Source: Bacteroidales bacterium (lineage in GTDB: Bacteria; Bacteroidota; Bacteroidia; Bacteroidales; UBA932). Taken from it: 64,000 nt of DNA. The stretch spans positions 310,001 to 374,000 of the forward strand of contig JAFRNC010000002.1 in assembly GCA_017430365.1 (NCBI GenBank). The letters are read 5' to 3'. A program made the translations under genes and the position numbers. Below the pieces are notes generated by a model. That model was not told the origin of the DNA and ran no database searches. It saw only the letters and a program-made list of their open reading frames with translations. Of this stretch, positions 1-8,054 are shown piece after piece. Within the stretch, counting starts at the first letter, position 1. The number at the start of each line of letters is the position of its first letter.

Positions 1-1
1 G

Positions 2-2356
2 AAGGTGAACAACATGGTCTTCAGCACTTCGATCCGCCCCAACTGGTTCAAGAACTCAGACAAGTTCTGGTATCAGTGGCAGACATCCGAAGGTACGGAA
101 TACTACATCGTCGATCCCGTGGCCAGGACCCAGGTCAAGGCTTTCGACATGGACCGTCTCGCTATGGAAATCTCCGCAATCGTCAAGGACCCGTTCGACG
201 CCAAGCATCTCCCGCTCCGGAAGTTCGAACTGAAGGACGACACCAAATTCACCTTCGAGGTACAGAGCACCGAAATGGTGGAAAAGAAAGACAAGAAAAA
301 GGACGGTGACGCCAAGGACGGTGACAAGCCGAAGGGAAAACCCCAGAAAGAGAAGAAGGTCTACCGTTTTGAATATATCATAGCCACCGGCAAACTGGTC
401 GATGTGACGGAGAACGAGGAGAAGAAGGACTATCCGATGTGGGCCTGCATCTCTCCGGACGGAACCAAGGCCGTCTATTCCAAGGGATTCGACATCTACT
501 GGATGACCATGGATGACGTGAAGAAGCTGATGGAGGACGACAAGGACTCCACTGTGGTGGATCACCGCCTCACAAGCGACGGAACCAAGGAGTTCTACTG
601 GGGAGGAAGCAATTACCGCGGCAACGACATGACCGACACCACCAGGCGCACTCCCAACTTCGTGCTCTGGTCCCCCGACTCCAGGTATTTCGCAGTGACC
701 AAGTACGACATGACGAAAGTCAAGGACCTCTGGGTCATCAATTCGGTAGCCCAGCCGCGTCCGACTCTTCAGACCTATAAATATCAGATGCCCGGCGAGC
801 CCGGCCCGGTGGACCATCTCTTCCTTTTCGACATGTACGACGGAAGCTACCGCGAGATCAACATCTCAGCCTACAAGGACCAGGATACCGATGTACTGCG
901 ACGCACCGCAAAGAATGCCGACCGCTATGACGACTGGAGAAAGAGCATCTGGATGGGCGACAACGACGGCTTCTACATGATCCGCCGCAGCCGCGACCTC
1001 AAACGCACCGACCTGCTCAGGGTCGACGTCAAGGCCGACAGCGCCCGCACCGTCGTCCACGAAACCCTCAACACTTACGTGGAGACCCGCACTCCCCGCT
1101 TCATCAACGGGGGCAGGGAATTCATCTGGTGGAGCGAGCGCAACGGATGGGCCCAGCTCTATCTCTACGGTGCCGACGGCACGCTCAAACGCCAGATCAC
1201 TGACGGAGCCTACCATGTCGAGAACGTACTGGCCGTAGACGAGGCCGCAAAGGTCATCTACTTCCAGGCAATGGGCGTGAACAAGGGTGAGAATCCCTAC
1301 AACGGACACGTCTACCGCATCGGTTTTGACGGTACGGGCATGAAGCAGCTCGACGACGCCGACTTCAACTCCAACTCCATCAGCTTCTGCGACGACGCCA
1401 AATATTTCGTCAGCAACTTCTCACGCGTAGACAGCACGCCCCAGAGCGCCCTTTACGACGGAACGGGCCGCAAGACCCACCTGCAGGAGGCCGACCTCTC
1501 GCTGCTCTTCGCCGCGGGATACAAGTTCCCCACTCCCTTCAAGGTGAAAGCCGCCGACGGTGTGACCGACCTTTACGGCTATATGTACAAGCCGTTCGAC
1601 TTCGATTCCACCAAGACTTATCCTATCATAGACTACGTCTATCCGGGTCCGCAGGTCGAAGGCAACTCCGAAGCATGGTCGAAAGGCTTCACCCGCACCG
1701 ACCGCCTCGCCCAGATCGGCTTCATCGTGGTCACCGTAGGCAACAGGGGCGGACACCCGAACCGCTCGAAATGGTATCACAATTTCGGCTACGGAAACCT
1801 CCGCGACTATGGCCTCGAAGACCAGAAATACGCCATACAGCAGTTGGCTTCCCGCTACAAGTTCATCGATATCAACAGGGTCGGCATCCACGGCCACAGC
1901 GGCGGCGGCTTCATGTCGACGGCGGCGATCCTCAAATATCCCGACTTCTTCAAGGCTGCGGTCTCCTGCGCCGGCAACCATGACAACAGCATATACAACC
2001 GCTGGTGGAGTGAACAGCACCATGGCATCCTTGAAGAGATCACGGCCAGCGGCGACACCACTTTCAAGTACTCCATCGACAAGAACCAGGACATCGCCGG
2101 CAACCTCAAGGGTCACCTGATGCTCGTCCACGGCGACATCGACGACAATGTAAGCCCCAGCAACACGATCCGTGTCGTCAACGCACTGATCCGGGCCAAC
2201 AAGCGTTTCGAAATGCTCGTCCTTCCCGGCCAGCGCCACGGTTTCGGCGACATGAACGAATACTTCTTCTGGAGAATGGCCGACTGGTACAGCGAATGGC
2301 TGCTCGGCAGTTCCCGCAGGAACGAGGTTGACATCAAAGAACTGAACAACGACTGA
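2..2356 (+). CDS. S9 family peptidase, DPP4-like (5' end outside window)
   Basis: Prolyl-oligopeptidase-family serine peptidase of the dipeptidyl peptidase IV type, which removes X-Pro dipeptides from peptides, usually in the periplasm. The frame is open to the left edge and no signal peptide is visible, so the true start lies upstream; the first possible start is a GTG at 5. The N-terminal ~480 residues fit the DPPIV beta-propeller, with a Lys-rich insertion at about residues 95-118. The C-terminal alpha/beta-hydrolase part shows the nucleophile motif GHSGGGF (Ser632, counted from position 5), the DDN motif (Asp713) and RHGFG (His745), a complete triad. A strong hairpin terminator follows, so the serpins downstream are a separate unit, but a secreted peptidase next to protease inhibitors is notable. 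Confidence 0.93.
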   Translation, partial: KVNNMVFSTSIRPNWFKNSDKFWYQWQTSEGTEYYIVDPVARTQVKAFDMDRLAMEISAIVKDPFDAKHLPLRKFELKDDTKFTFEVQSTEMVEKKDKKKDGDAKDGDKPKGKPQKEKKVYRFEYIIATGKLVDVTENEEKKDYPMWACISPDGTKAVYSKGFDIYWMTMDDVKKLMEDDKDSTVVDHRLTSDGTKEFYWGGSNYRGNDMTDTTRRTPNFVLWSPDSRYFAVTKYDMTKVKDLWVINSVAQPRPTLQTYKYQMPGEPGPVDHLFLFDMYDGSYREINISAYKDQDTDVLRRTAKNADRYDDWRKSIWMGDNDGFYMIRRSRDLKRTDLLRVDVKADSARTVVHETLNTYVETRTPRFINGGREFIWWSERNGWAQLYLYGADGTLKRQITDGAYHVENVLAVDEAAKVIYFQAMGVNKGENPYNGHVYRIGFDGTGMKQLDDADFNSNSISFCDDAKYFVSNFSRVDSTPQSALYDGTGRKTHLQEADLSLLFAAGYKFPTPFKVKAADGVTDLYGYMYKPFDFDSTKTYPIIDYVYPGPQVEGNSEAWSKGFTRTDRLAQIGFIVVTVGNRGGHPNRSKWYHNFGYGNLRDYGLEDQKYAIQQLASRYKFIDINRVGIHGHSGGGFMSTAAILKYPDFFKAAVSCAGNHDNSIYNRWWSEQHHGILEEITASGDTTFKYSIDKNQDIAGNLKGHLMLVHGDIDDNVSPSNTIRVVNALIRANKRFEMLVLPGQRHGFGDMNEYFFWRMADWYSEWLLGSSRRNEVDIKELNND

Positions 2357-2394
2357 CGGTTCTGACACCGCAGCGGCTTTCAGCCGCCGCAAAG

Positions 2395-2430
2395 GACGCA
2401 ACAGGCCTGACCGGCCTGTTGCGTCTTTTG
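2395..2430 (+). terminator. Rho-independent terminator after the S9 peptidase gene
   Basis: A perfect 13-bp inverted repeat (GACGCAACAGGCC at 2395-2407 and its complement at 2413-2425) with a 5-base loop is followed by TTTTG. It lies 38 bases past the peptidase stop codon and separates that gene from the serpin cluster. Confidence 0.85.
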
Positions 2431-2469
2431 TTTCGGCACGATATTCGCCAAGACTTGGCTTATAATTCT

Positions 2470-2477
2470 TATCTTTG
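2470..2477 (+). promoter_or_regulatory. Bacteroidetes -7 promoter box before serpin 1
   Basis: TATCTTTG matches the TAnnTTTG housekeeping -7 consensus and lies 5 bases before the ATG of the first serpin, predicting a very short leader. No convincing TTTG -33 element is seen at the usual distance. Confidence 0.55.
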
Positions 2478-2482
2478 CCAGT

Positions 2483-3709
2483 ATGAAAAAGATCATTATC
2501 CTTGCCATTATGATTAGTTTCCCTTTCTTCTGGTCGTGCGGTGCTCAGAACAGGAACGAGCGCAAGCCGATCGAGCTTGACGAGGCCCAGCATGCCTATG
2601 TGACCGCAGGCAACGATTTCGCATTCCGCTTCCTTGCCCGTATAGATGAGAACGAGAAGAAGGGCGACTGGTTCGTCTCGCCTGTAAGCCTGCAATACCT
2701 GCTCGGGCTGGTACTCGACGGCGCGGGCGGAGCAACCGAAGATGAGATCTGCCAAACCCTCGGTTATAAAGCCGGGGAATCGGAAGCCGTAGACGCATAT
2801 TGCCGCAAGATGCTCACGGAGCTTCCGAAACTCGATAAAACCACGAAACTGTCGCTGGCCAATGCCATATTCTTCAATGACAAGATGACAATCAACATCC
2901 CCTACAAAAAGAGGGTGGAAAACGCATACGACGCCGAAGTGAGGAGCCTCGATTTCAACCAGAAACCAGCCGCTCTGAGAACAATAAACGGCTGGTGCAG
3001 CAGACAGACAAACGGCCTTATTCCCTCGGTACTGGACGATGTCGACCCGGACATGTTCGCATACCTGCTCAACGCCCTCTATTTCAAGGGGAGCTGGATG
3101 TATCCGTTCAACAAGAGGTACACCCGCGAGCGGACCTTCACTCTCGAGTCCGGCCAGAAAAAGGAGATCAAGATGATGGAGAAGGAGCGCAAGTTCTCCT
3201 ACGGCGAGGATGATATCTGCCAGCGTGTGAGCCTTCCCTACGGCAACGGGGCCTACTCCATGATAGTCATGTTGCCGAAAAATAATCATACCGTTTCCGA
3301 CATAATCGCTTCACTCGACGGGGAGTCATGGAAAGAGGCCCGCAACCACATGCACGGAGGCACGCTGATCAATGTCTGGCTGCCGCCTTTCGAATCCAAA
3401 TACCACATCAAGCTCAACGATATCCTGATCGGCATGGGCATGCCCCTGTCGTTCGGCCCCAGGGCCGACTTCAAAGCAATGTCTCCCGACGCCCTCTGGC
3501 TGAGTTTCGTACAGCAGGACGCGGTGATCAAGGTTGACGAAGAGGGTACCGAGGCCGCGGCCATCACCAGCGCAGGCGTACTCGGAGCCACGGCAATACC
3601 CGAGCCGCCGCGCGTCATCAATTTCCACTGCGACCACCCGTTCCTCTACATGATAGTCGAAAACAGCACCGGCTCTATCCTGTTCGCAGGGAAATTCACC
3701 GGTCAATAG
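2483..3709 (+). CDS. Serpin family protease inhibitor, lipoprotein (serpin 1)
   Basis: Serine protease inhibitor of the serpin fold, 408 aa, normal family length. Serpins trap a target protease when it cleaves the reactive-centre loop and the loop inserts into sheet A. The N-terminus is a lipoprotein signal with Cys19 in FFWSCGAQ, so the protein is probably membrane-anchored outside the cytoplasm. The inhibitory hinge EEGTEAAAITSAG is intact (nucleotides ~3539-3577), with small residues at P12-P10, which argues for a working inhibitor. The exposed loop then reads VLGATAIP, suggesting a small or hydrophobic P1 (elastase- or subtilisin-like target, inference). The C-terminal DHPFLYMI and SILFAGKF segments match serpin strands. 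It is 77 bases upstream of serpin 2 and may be transcribed with it. Confidence 0.95.
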   Translation: MKKIIILAIMISFPFFWSCGAQNRNERKPIELDEAQHAYVTAGNDFAFRFLARIDENEKKGDWFVSPVSLQYLLGLVLDGAGGATEDEICQTLGYKAGESEAVDAYCRKMLTELPKLDKTTKLSLANAIFFNDKMTINIPYKKRVENAYDAEVRSLDFNQKPAALRTINGWCSRQTNGLIPSVLDDVDPDMFAYLLNALYFKGSWMYPFNKRYTRERTFTLESGQKKEIKMMEKERKFSYGEDDICQRVSLPYGNGAYSMIVMLPKNNHTVSDIIASLDGESWKEARNHMHGGTLINVWLPPFESKYHIKLNDILIGMGMPLSFGPRADFKAMSPDALWLSFVQQDAVIKVDEEGTEAAAITSAGVLGATAIPEPPRVINFHCDHPFLYMIVENSTGSILFAGKFTGQ

Positions 3710-3752
3710 AAAAATAGCGCTGCCGGCACGCAAGGATACGACCTTTTTGCAT

Positions 3753-3776
3753 TTATTGGACAGAACGATCCAATAA
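3753..3776. repeat. Inverted repeat between serpin 1 and serpin 2
   Basis: TTATTGG (3753-3759) and CCAATAA (3770-3776) form a 7-bp palindrome with a 10-base spacer, ending 10 bases before the serpin 2 start codon. It is AT-rich and not followed by a T-run, so it looks more like an operator or a leader hairpin than a terminator. No clear TAnnTTTG box accompanies it. Confidence 0.35.
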
Positions 3777-3786
3777 TAGCGATAAA

Positions 3787-5025
3787 ATGAAAAGAATTGC
3801 TTTGATGCTCATGATCCCCCTGCTGGTCCTGGCGGCGGGATCATGTTCCAGGCTGGAAGATGATGATGACGGGAACAATCCGTACAGGCCGCTCTCCCTC
3901 TCCACCAAACAGACCGGATACGTATCGGCGGGAATGGATTTCTCCTACCGCTTCCTTGAGAAAGTCGACGCAAAGACGACACTTGAAGGGCACGATTCCT
4001 GGTTCGTTTCCCCGCTGAGCCTCCAGATTGCGCTGGGGATGCTGCTGAACGGCGCACAGGGCGTAACTGCGGCTGAAATCTGCCGCACCCTAGGTTATGG
4101 TGATGGTGAAACGGCGGAAATCAACGGATACTGCCGCCTGATGCTGGAGCAGCTGCCCAAACTCGACAAAAAGACGGAACTGTCACTGGCCAACGCCATT
4201 TTCTACAGGAAGGACATAAGTTTGAAAACCCCTTTCAAGAATGCCGTCAGCGATAATTATCATGCGACTCTCGAGGCGATGGACTTCTCCAAATCCGCCG
4301 CCGCAGTCAAGACGATCAACAACTGGTGCGGCAAGCAGACCAAGGGCATGATTCCCAAAGTACTGGACAACGTGTCCCCGGATGCGACCGCATACCTGAT
4401 CAATGCGCTCTATTTCAAGAGCAAATGGGCGGAACAGTTCTCAAAGGGAGATACCGGGAAAGAGACCTTCACGGACGAAGAGGGCAGGACCTTGAAAGTC
4501 GACATGATGAAGATGGACGACAAGTCCTTCGCTTACAATGAAAACGGGATATGCCAGGCAGTCCGCCTGCCCTATGGAAACGGAGCCTATGCGATGACCG
4601 TCATCCTCCCGAAGGCAGGCCACACCGTAAGTGAACTGCTCTCCTCTCCCGAGGAGATACCCAGCCCCGCGCATAGGGCGACTGTCGACCTGTGGCTGCC
4701 CCGCTTCGAAATGAAATACCATGTCCTTCTGAATGACATTCTTCGTGGAATGGGCATGCACACGTCTTTCGATCCCCTTGCCGCTGACTTCCTGGCAATG
4801 AGCGACATACCCAGCTATGTCGATTTCGTCCAGCAGGACGCCGTGATCAAAGTTGATGAGCAGGGAACCGAAGCGGCTGCCGTCACGGTCATCGGAATGA
4901 GGGAAACGGCTATGCCGATGCCGCCGGAAAAAGTCGTCTTCCACGCTGACAGGCCGTTCCTTTTCCTGATTTCGGAACAGAGCACCGGCGCCATCCTTTT
5001 TGCAGGCAAATATTCAGGTAAATAA
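3787..5025 (+). CDS. Serpin family protease inhibitor, lipoprotein (serpin 2)
   Basis: Second serpin, 412 aa. Its lipobox ends at Cys20 (LAAGSC), followed by SRLEDDDDG. An acidic run just after the lipidated Cys resembles the lipoprotein export signal of Bacteroidetes, so surface exposure is likely (inference). Serpin landmarks are NAIFYR, NALYFKSKWAEQF, LPYGNGAYAM and the hinge EQGTEAAAVTVIG. The loop after the hinge is MRETAMPMPP, containing an Arg that could serve as a trypsin-like P1, unlike serpin 1. The stop codon overlaps the next serpin's upstream ATG by one base. Serpins 2 and 3 share long blocks such as PLSLQIALGMLLNGAQG, pointing to a recent duplication. Confidence 0.95.
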   Translation: MKRIALMLMIPLLVLAAGSCSRLEDDDDGNNPYRPLSLSTKQTGYVSAGMDFSYRFLEKVDAKTTLEGHDSWFVSPLSLQIALGMLLNGAQGVTAAEICRTLGYGDGETAEINGYCRLMLEQLPKLDKKTELSLANAIFYRKDISLKTPFKNAVSDNYHATLEAMDFSKSAAAVKTINNWCGKQTKGMIPKVLDNVSPDATAYLINALYFKSKWAEQFSKGDTGKETFTDEEGRTLKVDMMKMDDKSFAYNENGICQAVRLPYGNGAYAMTVILPKAGHTVSELLSSPEEIPSPAHRATVDLWLPRFEMKYHVLLNDILRGMGMHTSFDPLAADFLAMSDIPSYVDFVQQDAVIKVDEQGTEAAAVTVIGMRETAMPMPPEKVVFHADRPFLFLISEQSTGAILFAGKYSGK

Positions 5026-5036
5026 TGATTTGTGAT

Positions 5037-6296
5037 ATGAAACGTTTATTTTGGATTCTCATATTGGTTCCGGTACTGACCCTGTCATGCAACAGGATAG
5101 AACAGGAGGAGAAAGAAGATACGGGAGACAATCCCTACATGCCCATAATCCTGAGCACCAAACAGGCCGGTTATGTCTCAGCCGGAGAAGCTTTCGCCGG
5201 ACGCTTCATCGATCAGATAGACGCAACTGCCCTGAAAGATGACAAGCATGAATGGTTTGTCTCTCCCCTGAGCCTGCAGATCGCGCTTGGCATGCTGCTC
5301 AACGGCGCGCAGGGCGAAACGGCAGCAGAGATATGCCGCACCCTCGGCTACAAGGACGGAGAAATCAACGAGATCAACGAATGGAGCAGGATGATGCTCG
5401 AACAGTTGCCGAAAATCGACAAGAAGACCGAGCTCTCCATGGCCGACGCCATATTCTTCAACAATAAGATAAGCCTCAAGGCCCCTTTCAGGGAGGCTGT
5501 CGGTTCCAATTATTTCGCGGCGCTCGAAGCGCTCGATTTCTCCAACAGGAAAGCCACGGCGGATTTCATCAACTCCTGGTGCGACAGGCAGACCAAGGGC
5601 ATGATTCCGAAGGTGATAGACGAGAACGGCATTTCTCCCGACGCAATGGCATTTCTGGCCAACGCCCTCTATTTCAAGAGCGTATGGGCCGAGAAGTTCC
5701 CCAAGGATGACAGCAGGAACGAGACTTTTACGCTTGAAAACGGAAAGAAGGATAAGGTCAGGATGATGAAACTCGACGGGAAGAAATTCCTGTACGGCGA
5801 GAACGATCTGTGGCAGGCGATCCGGCTTCCTTACGGCAACGGAGCCTACGGCATGACAGTCGTCCTGCCCAAAAAAGACCATTCAGTACGGGAAGTGACC
5901 GAAGCGTTGGGCAAAGGGGAGATGGTTTCCACCAACCAGGAAGCGATGGCAGACCTCTGGCTCCCCGGCTTCGAGATGAAGTACCACATCGAACTTAGCG
6001 ATATACTCAAGACACTCGGAATGCCTATGGCCTTCGACCCCTGGCGCGCAGATTTCCTGGCAATGAGCGAACATGAAAGCTATGTCAGCTTCGTGCAGCA
6101 GGATGCGGCCATCAAGGTCGACGAAGAGGGAACCGAAGCAGCCGCAGTCACCATCATAGGCATGAATTTCGCGACGGCCCTCCCCTCCGAGCCCCTCAAA
6201 GTGGTATTCCACGCCGACCGTCCTTTCTTATACCTTATCACCGAATCGAGTACCGGTGCCATGCTCTTTGCCGGCAAATACAACGGCGGTAATTAG
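5037..6296 (+). CDS. Serpin family protease inhibitor, lipoprotein (serpin 3)
   Basis: Third tandem serpin, about 419 aa. I choose the ATG at 5037 because it gives a clean lipoprotein signal (MKRLFWILILVPVLTLSC); an in-frame ATG at 5025 overlaps the stop of serpin 2 and would add four residues. The Cys is followed by NRIEQEEKED, an acidic tract compatible with surface display. The hinge EEGTEAAAVTIIG is intact and the loop continues MNFATALPSEP, so the likely P1 region is hydrophobic or small and differs from both neighbours. The ECF sigma factor starts 8 bases after the stop codon, so serpins 2 and 3, the sigma factor and the barrel protein form one probable operon. Confidence 0.95.
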   Translation: MKRLFWILILVPVLTLSCNRIEQEEKEDTGDNPYMPIILSTKQAGYVSAGEAFAGRFIDQIDATALKDDKHEWFVSPLSLQIALGMLLNGAQGETAAEICRTLGYKDGEINEINEWSRMMLEQLPKIDKKTELSMADAIFFNNKISLKAPFREAVGSNYFAALEALDFSNRKATADFINSWCDRQTKGMIPKVIDENGISPDAMAFLANALYFKSVWAEKFPKDDSRNETFTLENGKKDKVRMMKLDGKKFLYGENDLWQAIRLPYGNGAYGMTVVLPKKDHSVREVTEALGKGEMVSTNQEAMADLWLPGFEMKYHIELSDILKTLGMPMAFDPWRADFLAMSEHESYVSFVQQDAAIKVDEEGTEAAAVTIIGMNFATALPSEPLKVVFHADRPFLYLITESSTGAMLFAGKYNGGN

Positions 6297-6304
6297 CGGA
6301 TCTG

Positions 6305-6868
6305 ATGATTCCCGCCTCCGCAGCAAAGGAAAAAGCATTGATCGAGTCGCTCCGCAGGGGAAAGTCCTCTGCGAAGCGCAGTCTCTACGAACAGTTCAAC
6401 CGCTATCTGGGAGCAGTATGCGCCCGGTATGTGGGCGACGATGAGGATGTGAAAGACCTGCTCCAGGAGGTTTTCATCAAGATATATTCCCGTTTCGACA
6501 CATTCGAATATCGTGGAGAAGGGTCGCTGCAGGCATGGTGCCGCCGGATAGCGGTCAACGAGTCGCTTCAGTTCCTGCGCGCAGGGAAGAAGATGCGCAA
6601 GATCCCGCTCGAAGAGTACGGCGAACTTCCGGAACCGGATGAGACACCGGATGTGGAAGACATTCCCCGGAAAGAGTTGCTTTCCATGATACAACGGCTT
6701 CCCGAACGTTACAGGACAGTTTTCAACCTTTATATTTTCGAAGATATGAGCCACGCGGAAATCGCCGCACTGCTTAATATAGGAGAGAGCACCTCGGCCT
6801 CCAATCTCCACCGGGCAAAAGCCCTTCTTACAAAATGGATAAAAGAATACCGCAGCCATGAAGGATAA
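6305..6868 (+). CDS. ECF-type RNA polymerase sigma factor (sigma-70 family)
   Basis: 187-aa sigma factor with only regions 2 and 4, the extracytoplasmic-function layout. Region 2 covers about residues 20-90 (DDEDVKDLLQEVFIKIYSRF, then the promoter-melting segment with AWCRRIAVNE). Region 4 covers about 125-180 with the helix-turn-helix SHAEIAALLNIGESTSASNL. It directs RNA polymerase to a small regulon, normally when a partner membrane protein releases it. The partner is probably the next gene, whose start overlaps this stop by 11 bases. Being cotranscribed with serpins 2 and 3 suggests the regulon includes them (inference). A second, diverged copy of this pair lies at 17261-18992. Confidence 0.93.
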   Translation: MIPASAAKEKALIESLRRGKSSAKRSLYEQFNRYLGAVCARYVGDDEDVKDLLQEVFIKIYSRFDTFEYRGEGSLQAWCRRIAVNESLQFLRAGKKMRKIPLEEYGELPEPDETPDVEDIPRKELLSMIQRLPERYRTVFNLYIFEDMSHAEIAALLNIGESTSASNLHRAKALLTKWIKEYRSHEG

Positions 6869-8039
6869 TTGGATAAAGCCGTTCCAGGACAGACTCGGGG
6901 AATACGAGTTGGATCTTCCGCAAGCTGCGGCCAGGCCCCGGAAGCGTATAATCCTTCCGCTGCTCTCGGCTGCCGCGGCCGCTGCTATATTGCTGCTGGT
7001 CTTCCTGCCTTCGCCGTCTTCCAGGCGCTCCACTCCGGGAGACGTGCTCAGGGACGGCCGCCTTATCGCGGAAATACCGGCCACGCTTTCAATGGAAATG
7101 CCGGAATGCCCTTCTCAGGCAATAATGCCGCTGAGGCAAATGAAAAAGCGCCCATCCCAGCCCGGGCAGAACATGGATGAAACCCCTGCAGCGGATGACA
7201 GTGCCGTGACCGGCTTGACAGAGCCCGCCGTTCAAGCCGAAGGCAAGGAATCCATAACTGCGGAAGCCCATGAAGAACCGGCAGGAATCGCATGGGCAGA
7301 AGGTCCCGACGAGGTTGGCACCCGCCACGGGACGGATTTCTCCGCCAGGATGCATTTCTCTCCCCTGGCTTTCCAGGGAAACGGCTCTTCGTATTCCGGT
7401 AATCTCAATGAAGCCTTGTCGCCAATCGGACTCGGACTGGAAGGAAATGGTATGGAAAATTTCAGTTCCAGCCGCAATCCTGACGAGGTCTATTATCCGA
7501 AAACGATAAACAGCTACAGTAATACCGAAGGGATAGAATCCGTCAGTTGCGATCTTCCCTTGAAATTCGGCCTCACCATCAGATGGCAGGCAACCGGGCG
7601 ATTCGCCCTTGAAAGCGGCCTGGGCTACGATTATCAGCATTCCAGAATATTTTACAGGGAAGCTTTCTACCCCGCCGGTATGCAGGAACTGCGGATGCAT
7701 TATATCGGCATCCCCCTGAAAGGCTTGTTCTCGATATCGCAGTGGGAGAAGTTCAGCCTATACGCCGCAGCCGGAACGGAGGCCGAATTCATGGTTTCCG
7801 GGAATATCATTTCAAAGGCATCGGGAATGGTCGTGGCAAAAGAAAGGATGACGGAGCGGCCCATGCTCTTCTCTGCCGGTGCCTCAGTCGGAGCCGACTA
7901 TTCGTTCAATTCCAGGGTGGGTCTCTACGCCGAACCCGGAATCTCATGGCACTGGGTACAAGAAACCCGGGTGCCCCTCTATTACAAAGAGCACCCGGTA
8001 TCTTTCGACCTTCACGTAGGCCTGCGGTTCAATCTATAG
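6858..8039 (+). CDS. Predicted trans-envelope protein: cytoplasmic anchor, TM helix and C-terminal beta-barrel; possible anti-sigma regulator
   Basis: 393 aa, of unproven function. Residues 1-30 are a short polar segment (WIKPFQDRLGEYELDLPQ), residues ~31-50 a single Ala/Leu-rich transmembrane helix, residues ~55-165 a low-complexity Pro/Glu/Ala linker, and the rest alternating amphipathic strands ending in HVGLRFNL, a typical outer-membrane beta-signal with a terminal hydrophobic residue. The layout implies that one chain spans the inner membrane, periplasm and outer membrane. The 11-base overlap with the sigma gene is what one expects of a sigma/anti-sigma pair. The homologue at 17261-18445 has the same order of parts beside another sigma factor. 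Alternatively the barrel could be an OmpA-like periplasmic-facing domain unrelated to sigma control. Confidence 0.75.
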   Translation: MKDNWIKPFQDRLGEYELDLPQAAARPRKRIILPLLSAAAAAAILLLVFLPSPSSRRSTPGDVLRDGRLIAEIPATLSMEMPECPSQAIMPLRQMKKRPSQPGQNMDETPAADDSAVTGLTEPAVQAEGKESITAEAHEEPAGIAWAEGPDEVGTRHGTDFSARMHFSPLAFQGNGSSYSGNLNEALSPIGLGLEGNGMENFSSSRNPDEVYYPKTINSYSNTEGIESVSCDLPLKFGLTIRWQATGRFALESGLGYDYQHSRIFYREAFYPAGMQELRMHYIGIPLKGLFSISQWEKFSLYAAAGTEAEFMVSGNIISKASGMVVAKERMTERPMLFSAGASVGADYSFNSRVGLYAEPGISWHWVQETRVPLYYKEHPVSFDLHVGLRFNL

Positions 8040-8054
8040 GACCCAACCGGAGCA

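Noticed and set aside
1421..3289. Minus-strand open frame of 622 codons across the S9 peptidase and serpin 1
   Set aside because: It spans a terminator and two real genes on the other strand, and no protein family is recognisable.
3787..6296. Serpins 2 and 3 as an assembly duplicate
   Set aside because: They share blocks, but differ throughout, including signal peptide, acidic tract and reactive loop, so they are true paralogues.
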